Below, piece after piece: positions 61,804-64,000 of a stretch of 64,000 nt of DNA. A program made the position numbers and the translations under genes. Position 1 is the stretch's first letter. Each line of letters begins with the position of its first letter. The stretch covers positions 868,001 through 932,000 of the forward strand of contig NZ_CP076456.1 of the NCBI RefSeq assembly GCF_018866305.1, written 5' to 3'. The DNA comes from Arthrobacter sunyaminii (GTDB lineage: Bacteria; Actinomycetota; Actinomycetes; Actinomycetales; Micrococcaceae). The notes under the pieces are model-generated. The model saw nothing but the letters and a program-made list of their open reading frames with translations. It was not told the origin of the DNA and did no database searches.

Positions 61804-62630
61804 CAGTGTCCTTTCGCGGGCGTGGTGCCCAAATAGACTTCCTGCACGCGAGGGTCCGCCTGCACCTGTGCCACGCTGCCCTCGCTCAGGACCTTGCCGG
61901 CGGCCAGGACGGTCACCGAGGTGGCGTACTCACGGACAAAATCCATGTCGTGCTCAATGACGAGCGTGATCCGGTTGGCGCCGATCCGGCGCAGGAGCTC
62001 GCCGGTCTGGGCGCGCTCGTCCTGGCTCATGCCGGCGATCGGTTCATCCAGGAGCAGCAGTTCCGAGTTCTGCACCAGCAGCATTCCGATTTCCAGCCAC
62101 TGTTTCTGCCCGTGCGCGAGGGTTCCCGCCTGCTTGGACGCCAGACGCTCCAAACCGATGATTTCCAGGGCCTCATCCACGGCCGGGTCGGTGCCGCGGC
62201 CCCGGCGCAGCAACTCCAACGGCCGCCGCCGGGCACCGGCCGCAATGTCCAGGTTCTGCAGCACCGAGAGGTTCTCAAAGACGCTGGCTGTCTGGAACGT
62301 GCGGCCGACGCCGAGCTTGGCGATTTGGTGGACCTTTCGGCCGAGAATCTCGATACCGGTGTGGTTGACGGATCCGGTGGCCGGAACCAGTCCGGTCATC
62401 GCGTCAATGATGGTGGTCTTGCCGGCGCCGTTGGGACCGATCAGGAACCGCAGGTCGCCCTGCGTGACGTCAAGGTTGACCCCGTCGACAGCGGTGAACC
62501 CGTCAAACACCACCCGCAGGTTTCGGACCTCCAGGTACTGCGGCCGTCCGGAGCGCCGGCCGCCGGCCTGCGGCTCTCCCTGGGGCAGCAGCAGGTGCGG
62601 CTGTTCCGCGGCAATCATCTGGTGTTTCAC
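61803..62630 (-). CDS. urtD: urea ABC transporter ATP-binding subunit UrtD
   Basis: 275 residues. The extended N-terminus precedes the ATPase domain, with Walker A GPNGAGKTT, DLRFLIGPNGAGK context, LAHGQKQWLEIGM signature (UrtD/LivG form) and LLLLDEPIAGMS. It is the second ATPase of the urea importer. It overlaps urtC by ATGA and urtE by one base. Confidence 0.92.
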   Translation of the reverse strand: MKHQMIAAEQPHLLLPQGEPQAGGRRSGRPQYLEVRNLRVVFDGFTAVDGVNLDVTQGDLRFLIGPNGAGKTTIIDAMTGLVPATGSVNHTGIEILGRKVHQIAKLGVGRTFQTASVFENLSVLQNLDIAAGARRRPLELLRRGRGTDPAVDEALEIIGLERLASKQAGTLAHGQKQWLEIGMLLVQNSELLLLDEPIAGMSQDERAQTGELLRRIGANRITLVIEHDMDFVREYATSVTVLAAGKVLSEGSVAQVQADPRVQEVYLGTTPAKGH

Positions 62631-63871
62631 GGGCGGAGCTCCTTAGCTGCGGGAACAGTGGCAAGCGGTGAAGCAACGGCGGAGACTGCCGGCGCCGGGG
62701 GCACGGCCGGCGGGACAGGCGGTGCACTTGTCGGCGGGCCGGACTCCCGGGCGGCTCCGCCGTCGTCGTTCCTCTTCCGCCGCAGCCTGCCCAGGACGGC
62801 GGGCAGCGAGGCCAGGCCGCCGGGCAGGAACCCGATGACCAGGACAAACAGCAGTCCCTGGAAGTAGACCCAGAAGGACGGAAAGGAGGACGCGAGCGAG
62901 GTTTGCGCGATGGCCACCCCCAGCGCGCCGAGGACCGGGCCCAGCACCGTGGACCGGCCGCCGATTGCCACCCCGATGAGGAACGCGATGGAGGGGGTGA
63001 CGCCAACATCGGCAGGGGAAATGATGCCCACGAGCGGCACGAACAGCGCGCCCGCCACGCCGGCCATCACTGCAGCCAGCACGTAGACCACGGTTTTGAC
63101 GGTCGCGGGGTCGTAGCCCAGGAACCGAACCCGTTCCTCCTGGTCGCGCACGGCCACCAGCAGTTCACCGAACCGGCTGTGCATCAGCTGCCGTGCCGCA
63201 GCAACGACCAGCAGCAGCACCACGGCGGTCAGCAGGTACAGCATCCGCTTGTTGGCCGGATCCGCCAGGTCGAAGCCGAAGAAGGACCGGAAACCGCTGA
63301 GCCCGTTGGATCCTCCGGTGGTGGCCTGCTGCCCGATGAGCAGGACGGCAAACGCGGCGGCCAGGGCCTGGCTGAGGATGGCGAAGTAGGCGCCCTTGAC
63401 CCGGCGCTTGAAGATGGCCAGACCCAGGACCAGCGCCACCAGCCCGGGCACCAGCACGACGGCGAGAACGGTCACCACGGGGCTGCGGAACGGCTCCCAC
63501 CAGCCGGGAACGGTGCCGGTGCCGTACAGGGCCATGAAGTCCGGTACGCCGGAACCGCCGAACAGCGCGGCGTCGGCCAGCTTCATATGCATGGCCATGA
63601 TGTAGGCGCCGAGACCGAAGAACACGCCCTGGCCAAGGGTCAGCATCCCGCCGCGGCCCCAGGCCAGACCGATGCCCACGGCCACAATGGCGAAGCAGAG
63701 GAATTTTCCGAACAGCCCCAGGCTGAAAACCGGCAGCAGCGCGGGCGCAGCCACCAGCAGCAGGACTGCCGCGGCGGCGAAGCCGGCCAGGACCCCTGCC
63801 CGGGACTGCCGTACGGAGGAAAGGCGGGCGGCGAAACCGCCGGTGGTGCTGCGGACTGTATCGGTGCTCAT
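62627..63871 (-). CDS. urtC: urea ABC transporter permease UrtC
   Basis: 414 residues with eight to ten membrane helices, ending in a Pro/Ala/Ser-rich tail of about 50 residues. GRGGMLTLGQGVFFGLGAYIMAMH, SGVPDFMALYG and LSGFRSFFGFDL are UrtC-type blocks of the branched-chain/urea permease family. It forms the channel with UrtB. The start overlaps the urtB stop by ATGA. Confidence 0.92.
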   Translation of the reverse strand: MSTDTVRSTTGGFAARLSSVRQSRAGVLAGFAAAAVLLLVAAPALLPVFSLGLFGKFLCFAIVAVGIGLAWGRGGMLTLGQGVFFGLGAYIMAMHMKLADAALFGGSGVPDFMALYGTGTVPGWWEPFRSPVVTVLAVVLVPGLVALVLGLAIFKRRVKGAYFAILSQALAAAFAVLLIGQQATTGGSNGLSGFRSFFGFDLADPANKRMLYLLTAVVLLLVVAAARQLMHSRFGELLVAVRDQEERVRFLGYDPATVKTVVYVLAAVMAGVAGALFVPLVGIISPADVGVTPSIAFLIGVAIGGRSTVLGPVLGALGVAIAQTSLASSFPSFWVYFQGLLFVLVIGFLPGGLASLPAVLGRLRRKRNDDGGAARESGPPTSAPPVPPAVPPAPAVSAVASPLATVPAAKELRP

Positions 63872-64000
63872 GCCAGGCTCCTCGTCTTGAGGGTGAAGAT
63901 GCCCTGCGGGCGGACCTGCAGGAAAATCACGATGGCCGCGAGGATCAGCACTTTGCCGATGCTGGCGGTGGTGGAGAATTCGAACACCGATTGCAGCACG
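63868..64000 (-). CDS. urtB: urea ABC transporter permease UrtB (3' end, cut by window)
   Basis: Only the last 43 codons are inside the window. The ending VLQSVFEFSTTASIGKVLI plus VRPQGIFTLKTRSLA is characteristic of UrtB. Its stop TGA overlaps the urtC start. The binding protein urtA and the rest of urtB should lie beyond the right edge. Confidence 0.9.
   Translation of the reverse strand, partial: VLQSVFEFSTTASIGKVLILAAIVIFLQVRPQGIFTLKTRSLA

Noticed and set aside
1..64000. tRNA, rRNA, CRISPR arrays, insertion sequences, prophage genes
   Set aside because: I found no cloverleaf-like sequence with conserved T-loop, no regularly spaced repeats, and no transposase or integrase motifs.

Overview
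This window comes from the chromosome of a high-GC actinobacterium, most likely an Arthrobacter-like member of the Micrococcaceae. Reasons are the strong G/C bias at third codon positions, GTG and TTG starts, many ATGA overlaps, zinc-ribbon membrane proteins (one with a variant leucine-rich repeat tail), a mycothiol-type DinB-fold enzyme and an actinobacterial arsenic operon. The genus is an inference. I see no rRNA, tRNA, CRISPR, insertion sequence or phage gene.

Layout. 1-1.65 kb: end of an MFS carrier, a perfect-stem terminator, a GntR/FCD regulator and a small ORF. 1.97-7.5 kb: two zinc-ribbon membrane proteins around an SGNH lipoprotein, closed by a strong terminator. 7.6-13.3 kb: a 2-hydroxyacid dehydrogenase, then a tight oxidoreductase operon (zinc alcohol dehydrogenase, GMC small and large subunits, DAO-type flavoprotein). 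13.45-14.4 kb: an orphan gene resembling the C-terminal domain of lantibiotic dehydratases. 14.5-19.1 kb: arsenic resistance (arsR divergent from acr3, arsC and two flavoproteins, one with a tail of cysteine pairs). 19.1-21.2 kb: small membrane protein, AraC regulator, DinB-like enzyme. 21.2-25.3 kb: xylose use (xylR divergent from xylA and xylB). 25.4-33.2 kb: a regulator/serine hydrolase/membrane protein operon, an acetyl esterase, a Bcr/CflA-type exporter, a nucleoside hydrolase, DUF5996 and DUF3817.

33.3-39.4 kb: a CitAB-type two-component system divergent from a tricarboxylate transporter (tctCBA) and a universal stress protein; a 92-bp tandem duplication lies at the end of the response regulator gene. 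39.5-42.0 kb: three oxidoreductase or stress genes on the minus strand. 42.2-48.2 kb: the most interesting region. A class III CoA-transferase and an HMG-CoA-lyase-like enzyme, an IclR regulator, and a NitT/TauT-type ABC transporter appear to form one inducible carboxylate catabolic system. Both promoter regions carry a paired motif with the same 19-bp spacing. 48.3-57.5 kb: lactate use (Dld-type FAD/Fe-S enzyme, LldR-type regulator, lactate permease, lutABC) with three copies of a GntR-type operator between lldP and lutA. 57.5-61.0 kb: an alpha/beta hydrolase, an unknown membrane-anchored protein and a TPM/DUF5129-like protein. 61.1-64.0 kb: the urea ABC transporter genes urtE, urtD, urtC and the end of urtB.

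Overall this is a metabolic island of carbon-source modules (xylose, lactate, tricarboxylates, an unknown acid, nucleosides, urea), mostly with a local regulator. Several genes have a -10-like hexamer 6-7 nt before the start codon, which suggests leaderless transcripts. Functions were assigned by reading motifs; no database search was run.
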